A stretch of DNA of 64,000 bases, from assembly GCA_004352715.1 (NCBI GenBank), contig SCFE01000033.1:2113844-2177843 (forward strand). Reading direction: 5' to 3'. The notes under the pieces are model-generated. The model had not been told where the DNA came from. It searched no databases and saw only the letters and a list, made by a program, of their open reading frames with translations. The position numbers and the translations under genes are program-made. This DNA comes from Hofstenia miamia. Lineage: Eukaryota > Xenacoelomorpha > Acoela. Positions 1 through 10,345 of the stretch are shown here, in pieces (positions within the stretch are counted from its first letter, which is position 1; the number at the start of each line of letters is the position of its first letter).

Positions 1-558
1 NNNNNNNNNNNNNNNNNNNNNNNNNNNNNNNNNNNNNNNNNNNNNNNNNNNNNNNNNNNNNNNNNNNNNNNNNNNNNNNNNNNNNNNNNNNNNNNNNNNN
101 NNNNNNNNNNNNNNNNNNNNNNNNNNNNNNNNNNNNNNNNNNNNNNNNNNNNNNNNNNNNNNNNNNNNNNNNNNNNNNNNNNNNNNNNNNNNNNNNNNNN
201 NNNNNNNNNNNNNNNNNNNNNNNNNNNNNNNNNNNNNNNNNNNNNNNNNNNNNNNNNNNNNNNNNNNNNNNNNNNNNNNNNNNNNNNNNNNNNNNNNNNN
301 NNNNNNNNNNNNNNNNNNNNNNNNNNNNNNNNNNNNNNNNNNNNNNNNNNNNNNNNNNNNNNNNNNNNNNNNNNNNNNNNNNNNNNNNNNNNNNNNNNNN
401 NNNNNNNNNNNNNNNNNNNNNNNNNNNNNNNNNNNNNNNNNNNNNNNNNNNNNNNNNNNNNNNNNNNNNNNNNNNNNNNNNNNNNNNNNNNNNNNNNNNN
501 NNNNNNNNNNNNNNNNNNNNNNNNNNNNNNNNNNNNNNNNNNNNNNNNNNNNNNNNNN
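1..558. other. Assembly gap (N run)
   Basis: All bases are N, so nothing can be read. The sequence begins at 559. Confidence 1.
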
Positions 559-2299
559 ATGATTTTAAAACATTAATTGGAAAATTAATTTCAAGATAAA
601 CTGGGCATTTGAATGGAATGTGAAAAAAGACTTTAAGAGTTTAGTTTTCAAGGAAAATAATACACCAGGTATCTGATTTAGAACAACAGCATGGATACTG
701 GTGATTTTTACAATGAAAGATAAAGAACTAAAACTGCTGATTTTGAGAAAAGTAAAAACAATCTGAAAAAATGTAAAAGGTTTTAAAATCCCCTCATCCC
801 CTAAAAATCCCTTTCAAAAAAGTGGTTGTTAAGAGGACATGTTGAGAAATCCCAATCTTGAAGTAAACCACAGAAAACAATGCAATTGATACAGAGACTA
901 TTAAGCAGAATAATAATCAATCAGAGCACAATGGGAAAAATGTTGAAAGTGGAAATAACTAATAAGACAGGAATCTGCCCAAAGGAAATATCAATTTTTG
1001 ACAAACCAATGAAAAATATATGTGGGTTTCACATTGGAAACACAACTAAAACTACTACAGAAGCAACCATGGATAACAACAAGAAAGATAATAAACAGGA
1101 AAATAGTAAGCACCACAAAGATAGTTCAAATGATCAAAGACAAAAACATACAGCAAATAATAACAGAACAAATGAAAAGATACAAAAAGGAGAGCCTTAG
1201 ATGCTCATTCAAAAAATTTTAAAAGCATAGAAATGATGAGGAAAAGTGGCATAGCAGAATCTGTTGAAATATGTGATATGATCAGCAAGACACAAAGAGA
1301 AATACAACTAGAAGACAAGCTGCTAACATCAACTCATCTAATCTTATCCCTGAAAACACAATAAAGAATAGACAGGATCAACATCAAAAAATGGGGATGA
1401 AAAAGCACATAAATTACAATGAAAATGGTAGATACCAAAGATAAAAAATTCTTGGTTGAAATATAAGAATAGCAAGAAGGAATACAAGAAAGGAACTACC
1501 AACAAATAAGGGAATGACAAACTGTAGCCTTGATGAAACTCAAAATAGAGCTAGAAGAACTACTGAAGCCATACAACCAATTGGCAGTAGCTGTTGAGTG
1601 CATCACAACAAAGAGATTAAAGACAATGTAACTGTGAAACTGAAAAGGCAAGGCTTATTAGATTATTAGAAAAATTCTAGGAGAAGCTACAGGAGAGTAA
1701 AATGAACTACCCAGCAAAGATAGGCATGCCAACAGTGCCAACAACAAGTGTGACATACAGAGAAAAAGAATGACATATCAAAATGAAAATACTAATTGCA
1801 CACCACCAGAAATGATATCAATTCCTATGAAACTGCCATGATGGAGAATACTGAAAGACAAGAAAATCCTATGTGAACACAAGAGAAAAGGTGAGAATAA
1901 TGGTCAATAAAAAAGAGTACAAGAAGTCAAAAGAAGTACTGGTCAGAAATGACAATTGAGAAAGGATATATATCAAAGGAGTGATAACTCCATACAATCT
2001 ATATAACAAAGGACTTCCAATAAATGAACAATTAGAACAGTTATGAAAAGAAATTGAAAAATGAACAAAAAGGCAGTAATATTATTCTCGGGAGTAAACA
2101 ATATAGTTTGGTTTGATATCTAGAACAAGCAATATGGGTAATATGATGTATAGAAGTGAGTGGAAATTTTAACAATGATAAGAATGTATAAGAATGATCC
2201 TAATGAAATAACTGAAGAGGAAGTGAAAGAAAACATAAGTTTCTTTTATAAGGACGTAGTGAATTCAAGAAGTTTAAGAAAAGTATTTAAGTTTTTCTG
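559..2299. other. A-rich decayed sequence, possibly an old retroelement remnant
   Basis: The plus strand is strongly A-rich, with short frames and many stops in all frames. No frame is convincing. Around 1540-1640 a plus frame reads like the end of a Ty1/copia-type Gag (EELLKPYNQLAVAVE). About 90 bases later, near 1726-1760, a C-x2-C ... H pattern resembling a zinc knuckle appears in a frame with stops (CQQCQQQV, stop, H). This is only a hint; the spacing is one residue too long and the last Cys is missing. The stretch ends abruptly at the ambiguous base 2300, where gypsy coding sequence starts. Confidence 0.25.
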
Positions 2300-2300
2300 N

Positions 2301-5300
2301 GTATTGCATCGATATCGGCGTCGCAGCTTCTCTACCAAACATTGCCTTAAATGGTGTTACTCCTGTTGTGGAATGTACTGAAGTGTTATAGAAGTATTCT
2401 ACCATCTCTATTACCTCCCTCCAGTCTCTTCCGCCAACTCTTGATGTTAACACTCTTATTAATTTGATCATCATTCTATTCAATCTCTCTACTGCGCCGT
2501 TCGCTTGTGGATGATATGCAGTTGTTTTTTCGGTCATTATTTCCAACATTTTGGCCATTTCCTCAAACAATTTACTTTCAAATTGCACCCCTCGATCAGA
2601 TACTATTACTTCCATTGGTCCAAATTTCAGTATCCACTCTTTCATTATTTTTTCTGCTACATTCTTCGCAGTTGTCGAGTCTAGAGGGATCATCCTAGCG
2701 TATTTCGTAAAATTATCGACTATTACTAGGATGTATTGATAACCTTCGTCATCCTGCGACAATTTTTCTAAATCCACATGTACTATCTGATTAGGTGCGT
2801 TTGATATAATTTTCTCTAATGGCGCTGTCTGTTGCGGGAAATGGCTTTTGTTATTCAATAAACATGTTGTGCACTTGTTAATTACGTCCTCTACTACTTT
2901 CCGTACACCTGTTGTTATAAATCTTGTATTAAATGTTTGCTCTGTTTGTAAGATTCCAATATGACCCTTTTCATGTATCTTCTTCACTAACTCCCTCTTA
3001 TAATATTCCGGGATTGCTATTCTTAAAACTTTTCCACTCGCATACAGTAGTCCATTATCGTTGATTTTCCATGTATATCTTTGGTAGTAGCTGTTCGCTT
3101 GTTTACTTAACTGTTTCTCCTTATTGACAACTTTGTCCCTTATCTCCGCCAATATCATATCCGTTCTTTGTTTTTGGATGATTTCGCTTTCTTCGATTTC
3201 TTCCTTTATCACGATCGGCATTATTGCCTGTCCTTTCTTATCAGCATTGATTTCTGGTAATTCCTTATAATCATTGTGAGGTAAAAAGTCAAATTTTTTC
3301 TTTTCTCCTTCCTGTTTTTCGATGTCTCTCTGATATTCTGGTAGGGCTGTCCAAAAATCCGCGTTCTTATGCAAATTACCCTTCCTGTGCTCTATCGTGA
3401 ATTTAAATTCATTCAGGTATTCTATCCATCGTGATACGATCGAAGACTTATCACCAGAGAACTTTTTTAACCACGCCAGACCGCTATTGTCTGTTCTCAC
3501 CTTAAATTTTTGTCCGATTAAGAAGTATCGAAATTTCTTAATACTTTCTACTAAAGCGAGCATTTCTAATTTCGTCGATCCATAATTTTCTTCACTAGGT
3601 TTTAATCTTCTGCTGAAGAACTGTATAGGAACTTCTTCCCCATCTTTTATTTGACCTAAACATGCTCCTATTGCTACTGTACTTGCATCGCAATCCAAAA
3701 TGAACTCTTCCTGATAATCTGGTGTGTTCAGTGACGGCATTTTTGCAAGTTCGTTCTTTATATTCTCTAGCTGTTCCTCCTCTTTCCAGGACCATTCAAA
3801 TGGTTTCGACTTTTTTAACAATGTTGTAATTCTATTTGTTTTTTGAGCAATGTTCGGTATAAAGGACCCATAATAGTTAATAAAGCCCATTATCCTTTGT
3901 ATGTCCTTCTTAGTCTTAGGACTCTTAATATTAAGGATCATCTCTCTTGCGTTGTTTTTCATTTTTATTTTCCCTTTTTGGATCTGCCTTCCCAAAAAAA
4001 CTACTTCTGTCTTCAAGATTTCACATTTTTTTCCATTTACGCGTAGTCCGGCGTTGTACAAAATCATTAATGTTTTATCTAATTTTTCCAAATGTTCTTC
4101 TATGGTATTACTTGCTACTAGTATGTCATCTATGTAGGCACATACTCCGTCATCCATTTTCTTATTATCCTGTTTCAGGACTTTTGTGACGTACCGTTGA
4201 AAAGTTGCCGGTGCATTGCAAAGTCCAAACGCCATGTACATCCATTCGAATAAACCATATGGCGTTATGAATGCCGTCTTTTCTATATCTCTTGGTTCCA
4301 TTGGAACTTGCCAATAGGCTTTGCACAGATCAATGCATGTAAAGTATTTATTTTTAGTTGCCTTGTATATCATATCATCGATCCTGGGCAATGGGTATGC
4401 GACCTTTTTAGTCACATCGTTCAGCTTTCTGAAGTCTATACAAAGCCTATATTTGTCCCCTTGTTTAACGAACACCGTTGGTGACGCGTATGGACTCTCG
4501 CTCGGTCTTATGATCTTATTATCTATCAATTCATTCAGAATTGTATTATAATTTTCTTTTAGATTTTCTGGCACTCTCCTGCACGGCAGTCTTATCGGCT
4601 CCTCCGTTGTAGTGATGATTTTGTGTGTTTCACCAATGGCTTTCCCTACACTTATTTCTCCAAAATTGAATATCTTATCGTGTTTCTTCAAAATTTCTAT
4701 TAATGCTTGTCTCTCTTTCTCGTTAAGGTGTTGATACTCTTCATCTTTAATTTCCGGGATCTGGAATGTTTGATTGTCTTCGTTAGTTATGATATTAATA
4801 ACTTTATCAACCATTTGTTTTCCAGTTTTTACTCTTTTCCCTTTTATGGTTACTTTTTCTTTATTTATATTCACCACATGATTCGTTGCATTTAACACTG
4901 GGATCCAGCCTTTTCCTTCTTTGACGGTACACAGACTTGATGGGATGGATACCCTTTTTGTGTTTATCCCAGTTTGACTATATATCATCGTCTCCATGTT
5001 TATTTCTTCTCTTGTTTCTATTTCACACATTTTCCAATTGTTTGGTAGTATCCTGACATCCTGTGTCAACTTAAATGTTATGGTATCATTTACCTCTTCG
5101 TCTTCATAAGTTGCTATCACTTCCTCTTGTACTGTGATTGTCTTTTTGTTGTAATCAATAATACACTTGTTATTAGCTAAGAAATCATTTCCCAATATTA
5201 TTTCGTATGGCAAATGGTTTTTCTTGGTGTCAATTACTGTGAACTTTTGCAAAAATGTCGTATTGGCTAACCTTATTGGTATCTTTTCCAATTTTCCTTT

Positions 5301-5543
5301 TACATCTATATAGTCTCCAGAAGCATTTATAAGTCTATTTTTCTCACTATCCAGTTCTTTTCTTTGAAAACCCACTTTCGCGGCACATTCATCCGTTATT
5401 ATAGATATTACTGCTCCCGTATCCACTGTTGCATTTACCATTACTCCATTGATCACAACTACTATTGTGTTCGTTTTCAGTAGGTCGGTAACTATCAGTA
5501 CGGGTGCTCGTTTTGTCGGAGACGGCGCTCCTTCTAGTTTAAA
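2301..5543 (-). CDS. pol: Ty3/gypsy Pol polyprotein (protease, RT, RNase H, integrase), 3' truncated
   Basis: Open for about 1,080 codons without an internal stop. Numbering from the -1 frameshift site at 5543: the aspartic protease has DTG at 41-43. Reverse transcriptase spans about 315-490 with YIDD at 470-473. RNase H follows with its four acidic residues present (D619 in DAS, E660, D685, D729). The integrase zinc motif is H857, H861, C891, C894, and the catalytic triad is D924, D983, E1019, with the usual 35-residue gap between the last two. It would make the protease, copy the RNA and insert the cDNA. The ATG-less frame continues upstream to the gag overlap, so it is probably made as Gag-Pol by frameshifting rather than from its own start (a GTG at 5456 is not needed). 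The frame is cut at N2300, losing the integrase C-terminus and everything 3' of it. The last residues after the N come from unrelated sequence. The intact catalytic residues suggest a recent insertion. Confidence 0.95.
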
Positions 5544-7147
5544 TTTTCCATCTCCATCGATTCGACTTCTTCCTCTTCCTGTTCTTCTTCATTTTCTATT
5601 AAGTCTTCTTCATCAAAGTATGCGTCTTCTTCCTCTATCCAATTTATCTGTCTTTTGCAGAATTTCTTTGTGTGCCCCTTGTTACCACACATTTGGCATT
5701 TCAGATCTTTCCTCTTTATTTGTTTTATTGTGCCGTCTTTCAACTTGATCTTTACTAGATCTTCTCCCGATTTCTTGATTACTTGTTTATTCACAGGTTT
5801 AGTGAACATAGGTGGCATTCGGTTTATTATTGATTTTCCAATCGTCGATTTCTCATTGATTCTCGCGTTACTCTCCATTGTTATCTGTATTGCAAGTCCT
5901 TTCCTAATCATTCTATCTAGTGAATCGTCCGCATCGCATTTAATTTGGAATTGTGTTCGAATTGCCTCCGGCAGTCCTTTACTGATATGTGCAAACAAGT
6001 CGTATTTCGAATATTGCTGTTCTCTCGAACTAAGCTTCAGCAATCTTTCAACTTGAGACATATAATTCCTTAAATCGTCCCTAGTATTCATTTTCATTCC
6101 ATTTAGTAACATCCGATATTGGCTTTTAAAGCTCTCATCATCATAGTACTGCTGGTATTCCCCTATTAGTTTTTTGTAGTCCATTTTTGTTTGTGTATCC
6201 AGTACTAAATAATGTTGATACGCAGCTCCTGTTAGATATAGCGGGAATCTTGCTGCCGCTCTTTGTTGCGTAACTTTTCTCTCCTTCATACTCATTTCAA
6301 ATATCTCCAACCATTCATTAAATGTCGGTGAGTAATTATCCACTCTTCCAGTGAATTTCGGTAACACCGCTTTGCATACTGACGTATCATTATCATCTTC
6401 CTCGGATAATATCGTCTCCTTAAAGATTGGTTTACTTTCGATTGTTTTCTCACAATTAGACTTTACTTGTTTCGTCACATTTTGTACTAACTTTTTTATG
6501 AACTCTTCTTCATTTTGACATGCTTTATACTCATCCATTTGCGACTCATCCTGTGGTGCCGCTGTGTTTAATTCCTGCGGTTTTTCTATTACCACGTTCT
6601 CTATCGTCGTTACTTCACTTTTTTTCAATTCAGTTAGTCTTATTTCGTCTTTCAAATTGTCAATTTCCAACTGCTTCATTATGTTCTCTTCTCTTAAATT
6701 AACATTTTCTTCGTGTAACTCTGTTATCATTTTCTGTAAACGGTCACTTTGTAGTTTTATGTCTTTATTTACCTCCGTCAATTGTTCAATTTGATTTTGG
6801 AACAAGTTTCTCTGCTCGGTTAGTCGGAGACTTGTATCTTCTTTAATTTCATCTATTAGCCTTTCTTTTTCGGCGTGTTTTATTTCAACCTCTCTAACCC
6901 TTTCGATTAATTTCTCGATCTGTTTTGTCAACTGTTGCCTCTCTTTTGTATTGTTTTCAATTACTTCCATCAATTGAATTGTCGTAAGTTCATTACTCAA
7001 CTCTGCCGGTTGAAGTATTTGCTCAATTGGGGACTGTTCGCTTTCAGCTAGGGACACGTTTTCATCTGGGCTTCCGGGGGTATTCCTCATTTGGGGAGTT
7101 TTCTGGGTTCTAGCCTTAGTTTTCGTTTTCTTTTTCGAGTGAACCAT
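5534..7147 (-). CDS. gag: Ty3/gypsy Gag polyprotein
   Basis: A 537-codon open frame that starts at an ATG about 220 bases downstream of the primer binding site. The N-terminus is Lys-rich (1-16). A long coiled coil with heptad-like Glu/Lys/Leu spacing covers about 55-190. A capsid-like helical segment follows at about 260-425, including an FPLYLTGAA-type stretch typical of retrotransposon Gag. A single CCHC zinc knuckle lies at C484, C487, H492, C497 (C-x2-C-x4-H-x4-C). The C-terminus is a very acidic tail (about 505-535) ending at TAG. Gag would form the virus-like particle and bind RNA through the knuckle. It overlaps pol in the -1 frame. No frameshift or stop damages it. Confidence 0.93.
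   Translation of the reverse strand: MVHSKKKTKTKARTQKTPQMRNTPGSPDENVSLAESEQSPIEQILQPAELSNELTTIQLMEVIENNTKERQQLTKQIEKLIERVREVEIKHAEKERLIDEIKEDTSLRLTEQRNLFQNQIEQLTEVNKDIKLQSDRLQKMITELHEENVNLREENIMKQLEIDNLKDEIRLTELKKSEVTTIENVVIEKPQELNTAAPQDESQMDEYKACQNEEEFIKKLVQNVTKQVKSNCEKTIESKPIFKETILSEEDDNDTSVCKAVLPKFTGRVDNYSPTFNEWLEIFEMSMKERKVTQQRAAARFPLYLTGAAYQHYLVLDTQTKMDYKKLIGEYQQYYDDESFKSQYRMLLNGMKMNTRDDLRNYMSQVERLLKLSSREQQYSKYDLFAHISKGLPEAIRTQFQIKCDADDSLDRMIRKGLAIQITMESNARINEKSTIGKSIINRMPPMFTKPVNKQVIKKSGEDLVKIKLKDGTIKQIKRKDLKCQMCGNKGHTKKFCKRQINWIEEEDAYFDEEDLIENEEEQEEEEVESMEMENLN
5537..5543 (-). promoter_or_regulatory. Programmed -1 ribosomal frameshift site TTTAAAC (gag-pol)
   Basis: Read on the minus strand, the last gag codons are AAT TTA AAC TAG. 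This places the X-XXY-YYZ heptamer T-TTA-AAC in the gag zero frame directly before the stop. Slipping back by one gives TTT AAA CTA, which enters the open pol frame. Five bases after the heptamer comes GGAG-cgccgt-CTCC, a short hairpin at the right distance to stimulate slipping. The heptamer is one of the strongest known -1 sites. The downstream structure is only a 4-bp stem by eye, so any pseudoknot is unproven. Confidence 0.85.
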
Positions 7148-7367
7148 TTTTCTTTTTTAGCTTAGGGTATTCTTTCTAGTTGTTCACTTTCTCCATTAAA
7201 TAGAAGCTCTGGTAAGGTGTTAAGTGTTCGCTGTCTTCTCCTTTTTCTAGCTAGGTATCTTTAATAGTTTCCACTCATTCAAGTTTTCCAATCCTTTTCG
7301 GTTTCCTCCAATTCAGGCGATTCAAAAAAAACAAATGTTCTCCTGAATCTTCCTTTGCGCTGTCGAG
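7148..7367 (-). other. Gypsy 5' leader between primer binding site and gag
   Basis: About 220 bases of untranslated leader between the primer binding site and the gag ATG. A packaging signal would be expected here, but none can be recognised from sequence alone. Confidence 0.6.
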
Positions 7368-7385
7368 CGCCTGTCACAGTCGCCA
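7368..7385 (-). promoter_or_regulatory. Primer binding site, tRNA-Arg-like
   Basis: On the minus strand TGGCGACTGTGACAGGCG follows directly after the LTR end. It starts with TGG, the complement of the tRNA CCA end. It closely matches what I recall of the Arg-tRNA primer sites of Drosophila 412/mdg1 elements, differing at one base. The tRNA identity is from memory of those families and was not checked. Confidence 0.75.
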
Positions 7386-8158
7386 TGTAGAATCTTGCCA
7401 ATCTTCATACTAGTAAGTCTGAACTAATTTAGGAGCTGCTATGACAATTGTTTCCTCCTTATGTAGTACGGTAGGTGACAGACTCCAGTATCTGTCTCTC
7501 TTCTTTCTGTTCTATTGCTTTAGCCGTTATACAATTAACTTATTATCTCATCAACTAGTACTGATGCGAAACTAACGACTGTTGTTTTAGATCCAAGACA
7601 CGAGACAGAGTGTACAAAGTACAGGGTACGCTACCCGACCTGCAACAAAGCACAAAAGAGGAATTGAAGAACTACGCTATAACGAGTATTTCCATACGAA
7701 GCCGACACATCGATAGAGACACCAACCACAATTCAGATGACTCAGTGTAATGGAAGTGTGTGTGGAAGGACAATAGTGATAATGCTTGATACCTTATTAA
7801 TTTAGTGTATTGATTGTTCTTGTTATCAATGAGGTCGTTTAATAAAGAGATCTCGCAACCAGGGTGCAATAGCTTGTTATGAGTTCGTACATATAATAAC
7901 CTTACATATAAATAGATACATGCTGACCTGGAATACATGTGAACAATCAATACGGTCACAGCAAAAGGGATTAATTGATAGTCAGTCAGTCTACTAGAAA
8001 TCATACGTAATAAACAACATCTAAGATAATGCAAAGAGATCTTGTGATTCCATAATTTCCTTGATGTAAACAGATGTAATAACATAATGTAATAATGGTT
8101 GTAATATGAACAATGAACGATAGGAAAGCTAATACGAGTAAAAGCCCCTATTCCTACA
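7386..8158 (-). repeat. 5' LTR of the gypsy element (773 bp)
   Basis: The inner end is fixed by the primer binding site: on the minus strand the LTR ends ...GATTCTACA followed by TGGCGACTG. The outer end is inferred at 8158, where the minus strand begins TGTAGGAATAGGGG. This gives imperfect inverted termini TGTAG(g)AAT...ATTCTACA with the usual TG...CA. A TATA-like TTTATATG lies near the middle. A 171-codon open frame crosses most of the LTR but has no recognisable motif and is probably chance. The second LTR is missing because the element is broken at 2300, so LTR identity and target duplication cannot be tested. Confidence 0.7.
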
Positions 8159-8621
8159 CCTAACCTAAGAGCCTCTCGGGTAAGCACCGGCTATACACTT
8201 CACCCGTTAACTGGATCCGTGAACCACCGTCTTGAATACCCGAGAGCTCGAACGTTTAGCTTTCCATTGTATTAATTAAGATAACCTGATACAAAAGAAG
8301 TAAAGTAAATCCAGTAAATTAGATTCATCAACAAAATGATTGATTACACACTTTTTATAGTAAAAGAATTAACAACAATCAAATATTTAACCAGTACCTG
8401 TTAATTCTGCTAATTCCACTTGTTTACAATTCCGAACGTTTAAATTTCTGTTCGTCTGCCGATTACGCAATTCTGACTTAATTAGCAGTAGCGATCTAGT
8501 CTAATGCCGTTTCGCCAAATTAATTAATATCAAAAGATTACTGCATTATAAATTTACAAAAATAACTAATTAATCTTATGCATATGTTTTTACAATTAAT
8601 ATTTTATTTTAATATTCAGTC
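8159..8621. other. Flank of the LTR with a 10-bp inverted repeat
   Basis: CTCTCGGGTA at 8173-8182 is perfectly complementary to TACCCGAGAG at 8237-8246. A TATAAAAA-type box reads on the minus strand near 8353-8362. No coding frame is present. This may be host DNA, the edge of an older related element, or part of a longer LTR than the one I annotated. Confidence 0.4.
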
Positions 8622-9043
8622 TTGGTTTCTTCTTTCTTTTTTCTCAATTTGACCACCTATGCTAAGATTACGATTATGTTACACTCTCTCTTCACCAAGC
8701 TATATCTTCGTTTGTTCCTCATTTTAAAAGAAAACAACTTCTCCTTTTTCTTGAACAAACTGGAATCTTACAAACATAATTTTGGTTCTTATTCTTTGAA
8801 ATTTTTTTCTCTCACTCAAGATGTTATCAACTTCATGGAACTTGACCAAATCACTCTTCTGTCTAGCTTTTCATCTAAATCCCTTAAAGACTCTAATCCT
8901 TCTTCAATTTCTTTCATTCCAAGCCTAACTTCTCCAATTTGAAATGGAATCATCTACCTACTCACTATAATCATTTATGCTACCTCTATTTTTTATGATC
9001 TGATCTCTTACTGGTTCACATTCTGACTCCCATTCATTCATCT

Positions 9044-9390
9044 TTGAATACTGTCTTTAAAGTCAATGACATTTTTCTCATGCATAAGCCTTGCAAGTTC
9101 TCTGGTCCTTTCTATCCTGAATGTGTTCTTTCCATTCATTTAAAGCATCTGTGCATCATTATTTGCTCCTTTAGGCATTTTACACATTATTGGAAAACCT
9201 CTTGGAACTCCCCACATTTAAAATCTAAGCAGCTGCCCTCTACTCAGGTAACCTCTTACTGTCCAATAGTTATTCTTTCTTGGTTATCAATCATCATTAT
9301 GTGTTCCCGAAAATTTGCTATCACATTGCCTCTTCTCAGCATGGAAACCTTTCAGGTTCATCTAACATCAACAAATTGTTCACTCTGATC
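9044..9390 (+). pseudogene. LINE (CR1/jockey-type) reverse transcriptase fragment, decayed
   Basis: Switching between plus frames gives the conserved N-terminal RT blocks in order: a CKFSGP-type segment (usual S-GPDGIP), then WKTSWNSPHLKSKQ (usual W-A-V-PI-K), then YCPIVILS (usual YRPISLLS), then SSQHGNLSGSSNINKL (usual QHGF-GRST-NL). The spacing between blocks fits non-LTR retrotransposon RT. Stops and frameshifts interrupt every frame and the catalytic FADD block is absent, so it is dead and truncated. The T/C-rich stretch at 8622-9043 just upstream may be more of the same element, but no motif proves it. Confidence 0.7.
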
Positions 9391-9394
9391 ATTG

Positions 9395-9560
9395 TATTTA
9401 GGTGTGTTTCTCTTGGTTTGGGGATTGGCAAAGAGAAAAAAATAGAAATGTGGATAAAAATGCATTCGCAATTATTGCCCAGATACGAATCTTGCAGCTT
9501 AATCAAAGTTATTGGAAAGGATGATTGCTCCTCAAGTGAATCGAATGCATTAAAAAATTC
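9395..9560 (+). repeat. Dispersed repeat family A, copy 1 (diverged)
   Basis: Shares an ordered set of short blocks with 15770-15945 in the same orientation: a GGxATxGGxAAAG block, then CAGATACxAxTCTTGCAG about 60 bases later (about 35 in copy 2). I do not recognise the family. It lies directly after the LINE fragment and may be part of it. Confidence 0.4.
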
Positions 9561-10200
9561 CAATCACAGTACTGTGACAGTACTACTGTCGTACTCATAG
9601 CACTGAAGCTGACCTTTTAAGAATTACCAATTATATTGTCATTAATCTTGATTATCACGGGTCTGTCTTACTGTTGACACTCGACATAAGCATTTAATAT
9701 TCACCCATCTTAAACCCGACTTTCAACCCTGGGGACTCGGACATATCTATGGCTGAGTGTGTTCCCTGTTGTGGTGAAAGTCAGTGATAACAATTTTTCC
9801 TGTATTTGACGTACAGGAAAAATATTTTTATATATAAAATCCGCTTTCAAATTGTTTACATTCATAATACTCAAATAATAACGCAGGCAAAAAGCAATTT
9901 CAGCAACAACTATTACCTACTATTTTGTTTCTGTAAGTATGCCACCCAAATTCCGATCAGATGCGCTTTGCGAAAAGTCAGGGTGCGAATTAAAGATGAA
10001 TATTTTTAATTTTTAATGAGTTAGGAGCGTTTAGGGATATTTAAAGAAACCATCAAAAATTGTGAAAAGTGAATAGGTTACTTAGGATTTAAGATTAACA
10101 AATTTAAAGAAAGCTATAGTCTTGAAAGCATTTTTACGAATCCTTTATAAAAGTATTGCAATATAAATCTATAAATATATATTATATTTATTTATATATA

Positions 10201-10203
<3 letters not shown>
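9561..10203. other. AT-rich DNA, possible hAT-type terminus
   Basis: No gene visible. AAACCCGACTTTCAACCCTG ends near 9730. On the minus strand it begins CAGGGTTGAAAGTCGGG, resembling a hAT-type terminal repeat, but no matching partner or target duplication was found. Confidence 0.25.

Positions 10204-10237
<34 letters not shown>
10204..10237. repeat. (TA)n microsatellite
   Basis: Perfect TA dinucleotide run of about 34 bases. Confidence 0.98.
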
Positions 10238-10240
<3 letters not shown>

Positions 10241-10261
10241 AATTATTTTCTGTATAATATG

Positions 10262-10345
10262 GATAGCTTTTTTTGAATTGGAATTCCCATTATCATGGAA
10301 TGGGATGGGAAGCGGTTTTGAAAATATCGTTCCTCGCAACGATTT
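10262..10345 (+). repeat. Dispersed repeat family B, copy 1 (diverged)
   Basis: Shares TTTTTTTGwATTG, then a G-rich stretch, then TTGAAAA(a)TATCG..CC..GCAA with 16456-16570 in the same order and orientation. Both are locally G-richer than the surroundings. Family unknown; the similarity was judged by eye. Confidence 0.3.

Larger units (their letters stand above)
2301..8158 (-). mobile_element. Ty3/gypsy LTR retrotransposon, 3' end missing
   Basis: Order on the minus strand is LTR, primer binding site, gag, -1 frameshift, protease, RT, RNase H, integrase, which is the Ty3/gypsy order (integrase last). The Arg-type primer site and -1 gag/pol overlap fit the 412/mdg1 group of arthropod gypsy elements, but I cannot place it by phylogeny. 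Its base composition is visibly less AT-rich than its surroundings. No envelope frame is present in what remains. The element stops at the ambiguous base 2300, and no second LTR is visible in 559-2299. Confidence 0.93.

Noticed and set aside
2274-2299. Last codons of the pol frame after the ambiguous base
   Set aside because: They come from the adjoining A-rich sequence and do not resemble an integrase C-terminus.
2507-4895. Several plus-strand frames of 60-80 codons opposite pol
   Set aside because: Antisense shadows of the pol gene, without motifs.
7672-8187. 171-codon minus-strand frame across the gypsy LTR
   Set aside because: It lies almost wholly in the LTR, has no domain, is rich in Leu/Ser/His/Tyr without pattern, and the LTR ends and primer site explain the region.
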